Shown here: positions 16,035 through 16,305 of the stretch, piece after piece
Layout of the letters: every line of letters starts with the position of its first letter
How positions within the stretch are numbered: position 1 is the stretch's first letter
Source: Saccoglossus kowalevskii
Lineage: Eukaryota; Hemichordata; Enteropneusta; Harrimaniidae
Direction: 5' to 3'
DNA length: 16,305 nt
Assembly (NCBI RefSeq): GCF_000003605.2
Contig: NW_003138738.1
Location: 1 to 16,305 of the forward strand
Notes under the pieces: model-generated
The model's input: the letters and a program-made list of their open reading frames with translations, nothing else
Databases searched by the model: none
Told to the model about the DNA's origin: nothing
Program-made: the position numbers and the translations under genes

Positions 16035-16142
16035 CACCTTGTGGCACTATAAAAAAACGCAAAACACTATTACATAAAATACCAATGAATAAGGCATGTG
16101 ACATCGAATCACATAATTGCGGTCCGAGTCACATCGTGGTCG
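16035..16142 (+). pseudogene. tRNA-Arg-like relic L30
   Basis: Near-identical to L29 (566 bp upstream), including 'gtatagcgacgc' and 'cacagctaaac'. It is the last element in the window; the remaining 163 bp is ordinary type-2 spacer. Confidence 0.75.
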
Positions 16143-16305
16143 TATAGCGACGCAATAATTGTGTGTTCTGCAAAATTGAACTGCTACACCTGTCACAGCT
16201 AAACATGCAACTATTTCAAGAATAAATTTACCAGGTGCTAATTCGCAAATATGGGGATGTGCAGAACTCAACGACATATTCAATTATTCAGGTAAATAGG
16301 AATTG

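Larger units (their letters stand above)
1..16305 (+). repeat. Tandem array of ~560-bp tRNA-Arg(UCG)/relic dimer units
   Basis: The whole window is a head-to-tail array. Start-to-start distances between tRNA copies are mostly 548-572 bp, with one of 378 bp and three of 497-499 bp. Fixed landmarks recur in order in each unit: tRNA-Arg copy, 'ttctgcaagattgcac', an A-rich tract with 'tacgtcgtgaatactg', 'gatcagatgagtcagtcaat', 'gatctagacat', the tRNA-like relic, 'ctgctacacctgtcacag', 'caacgacttattcaat', 'aggaattcgtaaaa', and the next tRNA. No unique sequence interrupts it, and both ends are open. It could be a tRNA-gene cluster, a tRNA-derived satellite, or a SINE-like unit amplified in tandem. 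The head-to-tail order and the intact tRNAs fit the first two better. Confidence 0.97.

Noticed and set aside
1-16305. CRISPR array or prokaryotic repeat
   Set aside because: The period is ~560 bp, the spacers are not unique, there are no cas genes, and the embedded gene is a tRNA with eukaryotic-style promoter boxes and T-run.
1-16305. Entamoeba-style tRNA array
   Set aside because: The tandem layout is similar, but the unit here holds one tRNA species plus a decayed copy, and the tRNA body resembles animal tRNA-Arg(UCG). It cannot be fully excluded without a database search.

Overview
The whole window is one AT-rich, head-to-tail tandem array with no protein-coding gene. The basic unit is about 550-570 bp. 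Each complete unit carries one nuclear-type tRNA-Arg(UCG) gene or pseudogene on the + strand, plus one older, diverged tRNA-Arg-like relic about 255 bp downstream. I count 29 tRNA-Arg copies and 29 relics. The array runs off both ends: the window opens in the spacer after a tRNA and closes just before the next one. The A box and B box inside the tRNA, a run of four T about 21 nt past its 3' end, no encoded CCA tail and the satellite-like arrangement all point to a eukaryotic nuclear genome. The tRNA sequence itself looks animal-like. I cannot name the species.

The unit is a dimer. The relic and its flanks align with the real tRNA and its flanks. The relic's 3' two-thirds matches the tRNA at 38 of 49 aligned positions, and the next ~60 bp, including a shared 'ttctgcaa.attg' block, also align. 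An ancestral ~255-275 bp tRNA-plus-spacer unit therefore probably doubled. One half then decayed (D-loop insertion of about 34 nt, broken B box, lost T-run), and the dimer was amplified.

Layout. (1) 1-~4950: nine tRNA copies. Eight lack 10 or 16 bp of the T arm including the B box and are dead by sequence; only the copy at 2656-2728 is whole. (2) ~5440-9830: mostly whole or nearly whole tRNAs, ending in a shortened 378-bp unit. (3) ~9830-16305: a mix of whole genes, copies with several base changes, and three ~498-bp units sharing one ~68-bp deletion. Two longer duplications overlie the units: 1-~1480 repeats at ~3903-5380 (about 3.9 kb away), and ~10011-11060 repeats at ~12777-13825 (about 2.77 kb away).

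Seven copies are identical over all 73 nt (2656, 5442, 6580, 8248, 11384, 12522, 15780). A few more differ only at tolerated positions (7695, 9378, 9756, 14150). The short open frames that recur in every unit simply read through the tRNA or its antisense strand and are not genes.
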